Assembly: GCA_028386065.3 (NCBI GenBank) | Contig: JAKUCV010002878.1 | Span: forward strand, 50,068 to 114,067 | DNA from: Turnera subulata | Taxonomy: Eukaryota; Streptophyta; Magnoliopsida; Malpighiales; Passifloraceae | Direction of reading: 5' to 3' | DNA length: 64,000 nt | In this document: positions 35,121-44,167 of the stretch, piece by piece | How the letters are laid out: each line of letters begins with the position of its first letter | Position numbering within the stretch: the stretch's first letter is position 1 | Program-made: the position numbers and the translations under genes | The notes under the pieces: model-generated | Told to the model about the DNA's origin: nothing | Databases searched by the model: none | What the model saw: only the letters and a program-made list of their open reading frames with translations

Positions 35121-36613
35121 TGTTAGAACTCATGGTTCATTACAGGTTTTGATAATTGACAAACCAGTTCCAGATCATGACAAAAATGAAGCAAAAAGAA
35201 ATAAAGTCAAACCAATCCTCAAAGCAATAGAAACCAATCAAGAAGCAAAGGATCAAAGTAAATGAGCACAAGAATTGAAGAGCCAAAGAAAGAAGAGTTA
35301 GATTCATAAATTGTACAAGGTATAACACTCAACTCTTCTAGGACATTGGCTCAAAATAAAATGAATTTTGCTCATGCATAACATAACATATTTCCAAGCA
35401 TAAAAATATTTTTCGAGCAATGAACATCGATGTCCCAATTTTGAACATCGATGTCCTGCCTTGAAACCAAGCTTTCGAGAAGGTTTCTAAGCTTTGAACA
35501 TCGATGTCCTGCACTAAAATAATTTTTCCAAAAGTAGGCAGTAGTTATATTGTAGCTACAGGTTATAGACTTGTAGCTACAGGAGTACTGGCAATACGAT
35601 TTTTTAACGAAACTTCTCAAACTTGTAGCTACAGGATAAAGTATTGTAGCTACAGGATAACTTAGTCCAGAGTTCTAACAAAACCCTTACAGGTAAACAT
35701 CGATGTTCAACTAATGAACATCGATGTTATTTTGTCTCGGGTCTTGGACAATGTCTTGTAGAACATCGATGTCCTTCTAGCCAACATCGATGTTCTAGTG
35801 ACCGTTAGCCCAATAATTCATATTCACTGGCCAGGACATCGATGTCCACCTTTACAACATCGATGTCCTTATGACCGTTGGACCAATAATGCATACTCAA
35901 AGGCTAGAACATCGATGTCCTGATTTGCAACATCGATGTTCAGCCGACAAGAGCAGATATACTTTTCACCTTTCCATGTTATTTTGTTTAAAGATGTTTT
36001 GAATTGAGCTTTCAACGGTAATACATGTTTTTAACCTTATAAATAGAGCATGTAGGTCTCTGTTTTAAGGAAATCAACTCTCTACATTCAAGTATTCATT
36101 GCATACATTCATCAAAATCAAAATTGAGCCAATATCCTTTGAGGATTGAGAGTTGCCCTTTTAGAGCTTAAATTCTGTAACTCATATCCATTCTTTTGAG
36201 AGTTCTTGTTTGAGTGATTGTGTTGTTATACACCTTAAGTGAGGTTAGTTCCCTTGTTGAGATTCATAGGAAGAGGGGTATATCTTCTTGTGAGAGAAGT
36301 CTTGAGGTGAGGTATCTTCAAGCAAGAGTATTGAGGTTCATGTGACTTGAACTCTTAGGTTTAGGAATCTTGTGATTAGAATTCCTAGGTTGTAAACGGT
36401 TTGTTAACCACCCGGAAGCTTAACATAGATAGTGAAATCTTCAAGAGAGTCTCTTGAAGGACTGGATTAGCCACACGAGTAGTGTGTGTGTGAACCAGGA
36501 TAAATTGCTTGTGTCCTTCAATCTTTTTAATTCCGCATTTATTTCCTGCTTATTTCGTTTTAATCCGATAAACGCTATTCACCCCCCTCTAGCGTAGGGC
36601 TATTGTTCTAACA
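35121..36613 (+). repeat. SIRE-type 5' LTR
   Basis: This is a 1493-bp LTR, nearly identical to 40238-41667 outside two places. A 21-bp deletion removes one palindrome near 35508. The block 35540-35690 carries a different palindromic word from its counterpart in the other LTR. A TATA-like 'cttataaatagag' lies at 36037-36049. Confidence 0.93.
35424..35939 (+). repeat. Palindrome lattice in SIRE-type 5' LTR
   Basis: The perfect 10-bp palindrome ACATCGATGT starts at 35424, 35445, 35498, 35697, 35718, 35763, 35784, 35836, 35857, 35909 and 35930. A different perfect palindrome, TGTAGCTACA, starts at 35551, 35572, 35624 and 35645. Members of a pair start exactly 21 bp apart. Pairs are 73 or 74 bp apart, apart from one 66-bp step and one 21-bp deletion. 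The second word fills two lattice positions that carry ACATCGATGT in the other LTR. Confidence 0.95.
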
Positions 36614-36615
36614 AT

Positions 36616-36628
36616 TGGTAGCGGAGCC
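36616..36628 (+). promoter_or_regulatory. Primer binding site TGGTAGCGGAGCC
   Basis: It lies two bases after the 5' LTR, the expected place for tRNA-primed minus-strand synthesis. It differs at two positions from the usual initiator-Met site TGGTATCAGAGC. The same sequence follows the LTRs of families A, B and C in this window. Confidence 0.75.
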
Positions 36629-36669
36629 TAACTCTCTGAAAGACTTAACCGTTTGAGAGGAAATTTTCT

Positions 36670-37566
36670 ATGGCTTCTTCAAGTTATTTGTATGCAGGAA
36701 TCGCTGAAGAACAATCCACTACCCGTGCACCGTTCTTTGACGGGACAAATTACGCATATTGGAAGGAAAGGATGAGAATTTTCATCCAAGCCAATAATTT
36801 CGCAGCTTGGCTGGTGATAAAGAATGGTGTTCAAGTTCCAACAAGGACGAAAGCGGGGTACAACGAAGATGACATCCAGAGAATCGAAAACCACTCCAAG
36901 GCGATACACATGCTCCAATGTGCGGTCAATCCGAATGACTATCAAATAATTTCGCGCTGCGCAACAGCCAAGGAGATGTGGGAAATGCTGGGAATCATCT
37001 ATGAGGAAACCGACAGCAAGCAAGATGAGACTGTCAACTTCTGTTTCATGGCAAAGGAAGAATCTCCGGAAGAGGTAAGTACTTCCTATTTGAGCGATGA
37101 TTATACATTTGAAGAGCTGCAAGATGCATTTAGTGAACTGTATAGTAAATTCATTTCAGTCTCAAATGTTAATAAGAACTTAAAGAAACAGAACAAGACC
37201 TTAGAAAATAATGTAGAATTATTATCACATGATAAGGATAAGTTATCTAGTGAAATTGATAAGCTTGAAAAGGATAATGAGAAATTATCAAAAGATAAGG
37301 AAGAGTTATCAAGTAAAATTGATAAGCTTGAAAAAGAAAAACATGCTCTTAATATGTCTTGCAATGAACTTAATAAGAAGATATCCTCAAATGTATGTGC
37401 TTGTGTTGAATTGGGAAAAGAAAATGAATCTCTTAAGTATCAAGTTGATGATTTGAAGAAAACATTAGAGAAATTTACAAATGGCAGAGATAGTCTTAAT
37501 CTTCTCCTAGGACAACAAAGAAGTCCAACACAGAAAGAAGGTTTAGGTGCATCTAATGTCAAATGA
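36670..37566 (+). CDS. Internally deleted SIRE-type gag
   Basis: The frame of 298 codons starts at ATG 36670 (MASSSYLYAGIAEEQS). Residues 20-120 are the UBN2-type copia gag (PFFDGTNYAYWKERMRIFIQ, then CATAKEMWEMLGIIYEETDS). The sequence then jumps directly to KQDETVNFCFMAKEE, DDYTFEELQDAFSELY and a long Lys/Glu/Leu coiled coil (about 165-265), ending TNGRDSLNLLLGQQRS. In relatives the second half of the gag core and a zinc knuckle stand between EETDS and DETVNFC, so roughly 150 residues have been lost in frame. A stop at 37564 ends the frame just before the part that normally continues into protease. The coiled coil could still allow assembly with full-length gag of a helper element. Confidence 0.8.
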   Translation: MASSSYLYAGIAEEQSTTRAPFFDGTNYAYWKERMRIFIQANNFAAWLVIKNGVQVPTRTKAGYNEDDIQRIENHSKAIHMLQCAVNPNDYQIISRCATAKEMWEMLGIIYEETDSKQDETVNFCFMAKEESPEEVSTSYLSDDYTFEELQDAFSELYSKFISVSNVNKNLKKQNKTLENNVELLSHDKDKLSSEIDKLEKDNEKLSKDKEELSSKIDKLEKEKHALNMSCNELNKKISSNVCACVELGKENESLKYQVDDLKKTLEKFTNGRDSLNLLLGQQRSPTQKEGLGASNVK

Positions 37567-38200
37567 TGTCAAACCTACTGTGCTTAATGCTAAGACACAT
37601 AAACATGGTGCTTCATCTTCCACTCATCATTCTAGATCACATGTTCATGACACAAGATCATGTACTCATCATAGAAGGTCATATGCTCAAAATGCCAAAC
37701 CAAATGCAAGTAATGGAAGAATTCACTATGCTAAACTGTATGCCTACAATGTTAAAACAAATGCTAAGGTTGCAAGACCACATGTACACAGCGCTAAAAA
37801 TGAAAGTTCTCATTTTACTAAACCTAGGAAACATGTGACTCAATTTAGGGAAAACAAGATTATACCTAGGCAAGACAAGTTAAGTAGAGATTACAAATAT
37901 AGACAAAACAACAACTACTATCAACCTAGGAGGATGCATAATCCTAATGTTATTTGCCACTACTGTAGCAGAATAGGTCACATTGCCCCGGTATGTTTTA
38001 CTAGGCATAGACATTGGGTACAAGATAAGGTCTATCATCAGCATGTATCTACTCACTCTCAAGGACCCAAAAAGATTTGGGTACCAAAATCTTTTTGATT
38101 TGTTTTGCAGGTATGCTTGAAGGCATCAAGTGTACTTTGGTACCTTGATTGCGGATGCTCCAAGCAAATGACCAAAGAAGCATCCAAAATTCAAGACTAA
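37567..38200 (+). pseudogene. Gag tail and truncated protease start
   Basis: Shifted by one frame from the gag, 37547-38098 encodes a His/Asn-rich tail with a zinc knuckle CHYCSRIGHIAPVC (about 37959-38000) and GPKKIWVPKSF. A further frame change gives VLWYLDCGCSKQMTKEASKIQD and a TAA at 38198. This corresponds to the WYLDSGCSxHMTG protease motif, with DSG altered to DCG. All pol sequence beyond this point has been deleted. Confidence 0.8.
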
Positions 38201-38232
38201 GTGATAGTGCAAAACCGGACCAATAGGTGACA

Positions 38233-38523
38233 ACATCGACGTTCTGTGATTTTCAGCTCACCTGATTTTCCAATCAGTAGCTTTAAAACATCGATGTTTT
38301 GTGATCAACATCGATGTTCCCATGAGAACTGCCAAGCCATAAATCAAGCATGCACATCGATGTTTTGTATCAAACATCGATGTTCGGTAAGAACTTTATT
38401 TTTACAGTAGTCTTTAAACATCGGTGTTCGTTTTCTACACATCGATGTTATTCATTCCAAGCTATTTAGAATTCCTTATCCAGTAATTAAAAACATCGAT
38501 GTATCAATTGTGAACATCGATGT
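38233..38523 (+). repeat. Palindrome pairs in the element's 3' internal region
   Basis: ACATCGATGT or one-base variants start at 38233, 38288, 38308, 38354, 38374, 38418, 38439, 38493 and 38514. Four pairs have 20- or 21-bp spacing. The same palindromic word as in the LTR lattice therefore also occurs in the 3' internal region, outside the LTR. Confidence 0.9.
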
Positions 38524-38625
38524 TCTACCATTGTTGTACTTACACACCTTAGAAATAAGTTGATTTCTCACATAAGTTAGGAAATTTAGGTAGCATGTTC
38601 ATGATTAAATGTTTCAGGCAGAGTA

Positions 38626-38892
38626 CTCAGATTCCTTTTAATTCAAGTAAAGCATGTAGTTAATGCACAATTGATCAAATTGAGAAACTCAGATTTCTTT
38701 AAGTAAAGCATGTAGTTAGTGCACAATTGATCAAATTGAGAAACACTAGCTTGTTGATGAACACTCACACAAGAAGAACTTTATGTCATACACATGCTGA
38801 AAGCAAAAATACTTTTATTGATTATAAAGATTGAGTACAGCTGCTGAATCTTAAAACACACACACACCTGAATCTTAAAACACACACACACA
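38626..38892 (+). repeat. Short tandem duplications and (AC)n
   Basis: A unit of about 58 bp containing 'aagcatgtagtta(a/g)tgcac' is repeated twice at 38626-38745. A second pair of repeats, 'ctgaatcttaaaacacacac', lies at about 38845-38892. No coding function is seen. Confidence 0.7.
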
Positions 38893-38954
38893 CTCGATTA
38901 CATCATATATTTTACAAATCACATATAAAAATACATAGCTATCATAATCTGCTT

Positions 38955-39391
38955 CTAACGATTCGGTACAGCTGTTACAGTGAAGCCATTAGGAGTATTG
39001 ACTATGTTAACCCTAATGCTATGAGTCCATGCAAACCACATTCCACCCGAGTTGTTCTGGCCAGGAAGCTCGAACCATTGTGTTGGTGGAAAGTGAAGAG
39101 GGATAACTCCATGATCTCCGGTTTGCTGCCATTGAGTCTCGGTAAGCAGAACCATATTTGGTTTATATTGGTTCTTCAGGTCTCGTAGGGTTCGAACAAA
39201 ATCTTGGGAACGTGCTGTGATACCCCTGCAGTTCCACACCAAAAGGCGAACCTTTGGCCAAGTGGGCGCTACTCCAGCTACTCGAGGAATGCTCTGAGCT
39301 GTCATTGTAATCTGGTAATGACTGCTCTCGTTCAATGTCTGGTAGGTTGGTTCCAACTGGAGCTCCTGAAACCTGTCAGAGATAAAAAATA
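38955..39391 (-). CDS. Antisense endonuclease-like ORF (aORF-B homologue), 5' end in gap
   Basis: On the strand opposite to gag, the frame reads FFISDRFQELQLEPTYQTLN, then TAQSIPRVAGVAPTWPKVRLL, VWNCRG, YKPNMVLLTETQW, GGMWFAW and ends TAVPNR with TAG at 38955. It aligns end to end with residues from about 85 onward of the 227-aa protein at 58835-59518. VWNCRG and LLTETQ are the first two motifs of LINE/APE-type endonucleases and keep the Asn and Glu. The later GDFN and SDH motifs are absent. The N-terminus lies in the run of N at 39392. Function is unknown; position and strand match the antisense cassettes of families A and C. Confidence 0.75.
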
Positions 39392-40237
39392 NNNNNNNNN
39401 NNNNNNNNNNNNNNNNNNNNNNNNNNNNNNNNNNNNNNNNNNNNNNNNNNNNNNNNNNNNNNNNNNNNNNNNNNNNNNNNNNNNNNNNNNNNNNNNNNNN
39501 NNNNNNNNNNNNNNNNNNNNNNNNNNNNNNNNNNNNNNNNNNNNNNNNNNNNNNNNNNNNNNNNNNNNNNNNNNNNNNNNNNNNNNNNNNNNNNNNNNNN
39601 NNNNNNNNNNNNNNNNNNNNNNNNNNNNNNNNNNNNNNNNNNNNNNNNNNNNNNNNNNNNNNNNNNNNNNNNNNNNNNNNNNNNNNNNNNNNNNNNNNNN
39701 NNNNNNNNNNNNNNNNNNNNNNNNNNNNNNNNNNNNNNNNNNNNNNNNNNNNNNNNNNNNNNNNNNNNNNNNNNNNNNNNNNNNNNNNNNNNNNNNNNNN
39801 NNNNNNNNNNNNNNNNNNNNNNNNNNNNNNNNNNNNNNNNNNNNNNNNNNNNNNNNNNNNNNNNNNNNNNNNNNNNNNNNNNNNNNNNNNNNNNNNNNNN
39901 NNNNNNNNNNNNNNNNNNNNNNNNNNNNNNNNNNNNNNNNNNNNNNNNNNNNNNNNNNNNNNNNNNNNNNNNNNNNNNNNNNNNNNNNNNNNNNNNNNNN
40001 NNNNNNNNNNNNNNNNNNNNNNNNNNNNNNNNNNNNNNNNNNNNNNNNNNNNNNNNNNNNNNNNNNNNNNNNNNNNNNNNNNNNNNNNNNNNNNNNNNNN
40101 NNNNNNNNNNNNNNNNNNNNNNNNNNNNNNNNNNNNNNNNNNNNNNNNNNNNNNNNNNNNNNNNNNNNNNNNNNNNNNNNNNNNNNNNNNNNNNNNNNNN
40201 NNNNNNNNNNNNNNNNNNNNNNNNNNNNNNNNNNNNN
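39392..40237. other. Assembly gap (846 N)
   Basis: The run of N hides the start of the antisense ORF, the polypurine tract and about the first 84 bp of the second LTR. A homologue of antisense ORF-A could also lie here. Confidence 1.
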
Positions 40238-41667
40238 GTCAAACCAATCCTCAAAGCAAAAGAAACCAATCAAGAAGCAAAGGATCAAAGTAAATGAGCA
40301 CAAGAATTGAAGAGCCAAAGAAAGAAGAGTTAGATTCATAAATTGTACAAGGTATAACACTCAACTCTTCTAGGACATTGGCTCAAAATAAAATGAATTT
40401 TGCTCATGCATAACATAACATATTTCCAAGCATAAAAATATTTTTCGAGCAATGAACATCGATGTCCCAATTTTGAACATCGATGCCCTGCCTTGAAACC
40501 AAGCTTTCGAGAAGGTTTCTAAGCTTTGAACATCGATGTCCAATATTGGAACATCGATGTCCTGCACTAAAATAATTTTTCCAAAAGTAGGCAGTAGTTT
40601 ATAACATCGATGTCCAATATCTGAACATCGATGTACTCATGACCGTTATGCTAAAAAATTGCTTTGAAGAGTTTGAACATCGATGTCCTATTTCATAACA
40701 TCGATGTCCTATTGAATCAGGTCTCAAGATTGTTTTGGGAATGTCCAAAACATCGATGTTCAACTAATGAACATCGATGTTATTTTGTCTCGGGTCTTGG
40801 ACAATGTCTTGTAGAACATCGATGTCCTTCTAGCCAACATCGATGTTCTAGTGACCGTTAGCCCAATAATTCATATTCACTGGCCAGGACATCGATGTCC
40901 ACCTTTACAACATCGATGTCCTTATGACCGTTGGACCAATAATGCATACTCAAAGGCTAGAACATCGATGTCCTGATTTGCAACATCGATGTTCAGCCGA
41001 CAAGAGCAGATATACTTTTCACCTTTCCATGTTACTTTGTTTAAAGATGTTTTGAATTGAGCTTTCAAAGGTAATACATGTTTTTAACCTTATAAATAGA
41101 GCATGTAGGTCTCTGTTTTAAGGAAATCAACTCTCTACATTCAAGTATTCATTGCATACATTCATCAAAATCAAAATTGAGCCAATATCCTTTGAGGATT
41201 GAGAGTTGCCCTTTTAGAGCTTAAATTCTGTAACTCATATCCACTCTTTTGAGAGTTCTTGTTTGAGTGATTGTGTTGTTATACACTTTAAGGGAGGTTA
41301 GTTCCCTTGTTGAGATTCATAGGAAGAGGGGTATATCTTCTTGTGAGAGAAGTCTTGAAGTGAGGTATCTTCAAGCAAGAGTATTGAGGTTCATGTGACT
41401 TGAACTCTCAGGTTTAGGAATCTTGTAATTAGAATTCCTAGGTTGTAAACGGTTTGTTAAGCACCCGGAAGCTTAACATAGATAGTGAAATCTTCAAGAG
41501 AGTCTCTTGAAGGACTGGATTAGCCACACAAGTAGTGTGTGTGTGAACCAGGATAAATTGCTTGTGTCCTTCAATCTTTTTAATTCCGCATTTATTTCCT
41601 GCTTATTTCGTTTTAATCCGATAAACGCTATTCACCCCCCCTCTAGCGTAGGGCTATTGTTCTAACA
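40238..41667 (+). repeat. SIRE-type 3' LTR (start hidden by gap)
   Basis: It matches 35205-36613 of the 5' LTR and ends TTCTAACA. It holds the complete version of the palindrome lattice. Confidence 0.93.
40456..40992 (+). repeat. Complete palindrome lattice in SIRE-type 3' LTR
   Basis: Eight pairs of ACATCGATGT start at 40456/40477, 40530/40551, 40604/40625, 40677/40698, 40750/40771, 40816/40837, 40889/40910 and 40962/40983. Every pair is spaced exactly 21 bp. Pair-to-pair distances are 74, 74, 73, 73, 66, 73 and 73 bp. One of the 16 decamers (40477) has a single mismatch. Confidence 0.95.
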
Positions 41668-41852
41668 TGCATATGTTTTAATTGGGCCATTGGGCCGGAT
41701 GGTTGTTGTTGTTGATGTCCCCGGGGTTCGGGTGACGAGTTCCACATTGGGCCGAAGGGCCGGTTTTCAATTTGATATTGGGCTGTTGGCCAGTTTATTG
41801 TTTTATACACTGTATGCAGTTGCTTTGTTGGTCGAGTTGTTACAGTTCCGGC

Positions 41853-42823
41853 CAAGGTTATTAAAACCGGACCGGACCGGCCGGTTGGACCCGGTTAACC
41901 GGCCTACCGGCAAGGCACCGGTCCGGTTGGGGTAAAAAAATCATGTGCCCATATGGCCGTTGAAAACCGGCCGGTTTCCACGGTTTTTGAACAACCGTGT
42001 GAACCGTGCCCGGTTTTCACGGTCGTCAACCAGCCAAATTATTATTTTTTCACGTTGTTCTCTTCAATACGTTATGGTTACCTTCCAATAAAAAATTCAA
42101 AACTCAAAAAGAAATTGCCCAAACACCTTGATTTTCCTTACTGATGTGATTGAAACCCTCAAATCAAATCCCTTAACTTTCCATTCATTACTTTCTCCAT
42201 ATTAAATCTAGTTTTATCTTAGATTCGAAAACCTGTGTTTCATGGTGAACTAGACTTGACAGCAGCGAATGTAGATGCCGGTGATGGTGACCTCGTTGTA
42301 GTTGCAGTACCAGAAAGTGTGGTGGTCGCCGGAGCCGTCAGAGGTCAATTTGCGGGGAAGACGAAGCAAGGTTACAGATTCGAAACAAATCGATAGGTTT
42401 TTTAAAGGATAGAAGGAACGAATGGTTCCATTTTTTTTTTTTTTTGAGAACCAATGGTTCCATTTTTTTAGTAAACAAGAAGATAACTAATTGATAGTTT
42501 TTATTTTTGAGGGAAGAAGAAAGAGAAAGATAATGAGAAAGAAGGGGAGCGGCGGAAAGAAACAAAAGAAAATGGAAAACTAGGGTTTTATTCATATTTT
42601 TATACATGGGCTTTGAAAATGGGCTGAATTGATTTTTCTTTTGGACTTCAGCTAAAATTCAGCTAAAAATAGGTTTGATTTGCAGCTCACTAACTTTATT
42701 TATTATTATTTTTATGTAAAAATTAGAAAAACGGTTGAACCCCGGTCAAACCCGGTCGAACCCCGGTCCATTTGAATTACTGCCTCTGCCGGTTTCATGT
42801 CCGGTCCAGTTTTCAAAACCTTG
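41853..42823 (+). mobile_element. Non-autonomous hAT element
   Basis: The ends CAAGGTTATTAAAAC and, inverted, CAAGGTTTTGAAAAC are flanked by an exact 8-bp duplication GTTCCGGC (41845-41852 and 42824-42831). It sits inside LTR A1, interrupting 'cagttccggcacgtg'. Both subterminal regions are dense in CCGG and CCGGTT repeats. No transposase or recognised captured gene is present. Confidence 0.92.
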
Positions 42824-42878
42824 GTTCCGGCACGTGTTTACCGCGTACGGTATATACGGGTCGGGGCGTCTCACTAAC

Positions 42879-44167
42879 GGATTTGTTTCTTATTCTGCTC
42901 CTCTACTACAGAGTTTAGCTATCTCTTAAACTCGCAGTTTTTGTGATCATATATAGTCTGTGTCACTATTTGGTTGTGTATGAAAAATTAACCAAAATGC
43001 AAAGCGGAATGCATAAATGCAGTAGTCAAGTTGCTAATATTCATTGCTAAGTATGCATAACTAAATTTTCTATCTTGGTACACGAGGGAGGCTAAAGTTG
43101 AATCAAAATGGATTTGTCCACGTTTGTTTTGGGTTTGGTCGCCTTAACATTATTCTCCATTCAGACAAAAAAAACATTATTCTCCATGAGTTTGATGACA
43201 AAAAGTTTGAGACAAGTCTTACCTTCTTTTTATCAATTTGTTAGACACGGCAGGTAGAAATCCAGACAAACTAGGAAAGCAAAACAGCGAAATTCTGCCA
43301 ATGTTTTTCTTTATTGCACTAGATTCTCTCCATAACATCCTCGTTCCTCTCCTTGGGTTGACAATCGCGGAACTGAGAAAGTAGCTTTTAGATGGAAGAC
43401 AAATGAAAAATATGGGAAAAGAGATTCCTTTATGTTATATACTAACTGCTAGAATTGGTTGGACCATGGATACAGTGTCATGCAAAAGAACAAAAGCTGT
43501 TGTTTTTCACCCTCTTTTTTGGGTTCTGCTGTTATTTATTGACCACGGCTTGAAGCAAATTATCAATAATTTCATAGTATATATATATTTTTTAGTTCCT
43601 ATGTGAAATACTTAATGCAATTTAAATTTACTTTCCACTTGTTTGCCGCAACAAATTAACATCTTTTTCTTTCCACCTCGATCGGGTGTGAAGCTCCGCA
43701 AATCTCTCCGAATCTGTCAGTTTCGCGTTGCAATTTGAAGTCATAATGTAATCTGTACGGAAGACAAAAAAAAAAAACAAAAAGAAAAAATCCCTTGAAA
43801 GAATGAAGGATCTGAAAGGTTACTTCCAAGTACATTATGGGTAGTATTATTCAGGAGAAGTGGAAGTGGTAGCATGATCATAGTCCCAAAGGAGTTGTAG
43901 GTTTGATTGTCAAAAATAGTAATCCCACCATCAAATGGTTATAGTCATCAAAATCTGCCGAGCAGAGATTATAACTTTTTCCAAAGGGTTGTTATTGACA
44001 CTAAAAAAAAATTGTTAATTATATTCTAAATGCTATATAGAAAGTTATCGGGTTCAATACATTTTACCCCCTTCATTTTTAGGTCAAACTTCACTTACCC
44101 CCTGAAAAAAAAAAACCGGAATTTAACCCCCTGAACTTTACTATTTCGCAATTGAACTCATTACCGT
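42879..44167. other. Intergenic sequence between two nested clusters
   Basis: No gene is supported. The right end (44050-44167, with 'ttttacccccttcattttt') looks like a small degraded transposon and was the target of the solo LTR that follows. Confidence 0.5.

Larger units (their letters stand above)
35121..41667 (+). mobile_element. Non-autonomous SIRE/Maximus-type Ty1/copia element
   Basis: The ends TGTTAGAAC...TTCTAACA are flanked by an exact 5-bp duplication TGCAT (35116-35120 and 41668-41672). The structure is LTR (35121-36613), PBS TGGTAGCGGAGCC, internally deleted gag, a broken gag/protease segment, a palindrome-rich 3' region, an antisense ORF running into an N gap, and the second LTR to 41667. 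The gag signature (KFTNGRDSLNLLLGQQR, CHYCSRIGHIAPVC, GPKKIWVPK) is that of the SIRE/Maximus lineage. Integrase, reverse transcriptase and RNase H are absent, so mobility would depend on a relative. Confidence 0.9.
32127..42873 (+). mobile_element. Family-A solo LTR (copy A1), split by two insertions
   Basis: It starts TGTAACAGCTCGGG and ends CGGGGCGTCTCA, flanked by an exact 5-bp duplication CTAAC (32122-32126 and 42874-42878). After removing the SIRE-type element (35121-41667) and the hAT (41853-42823) with their target duplications, the LTR is about 3.2 kb. No internal domain or second LTR is present, so recombination has left a solo LTR. It contains a pyrimidine tract (32402-32505), a GC-rich block (32510-33000), an AT-rich part and a dyad-bearing minisatellite (34484-34614). 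Confidence 0.9.

Noticed and set aside
35424..35939. CRISPR-like regularly spaced short repeats
   Set aside because: The repeats are 10-bp palindromes within a plant LTR, repeated in the partner LTR with target duplications outside. There are no cas genes and no unique spacers of constant length.
39204..40360. Long open frames running through the N gap
   Set aside because: They are open only because N is read through; the flanking residues come from different features.
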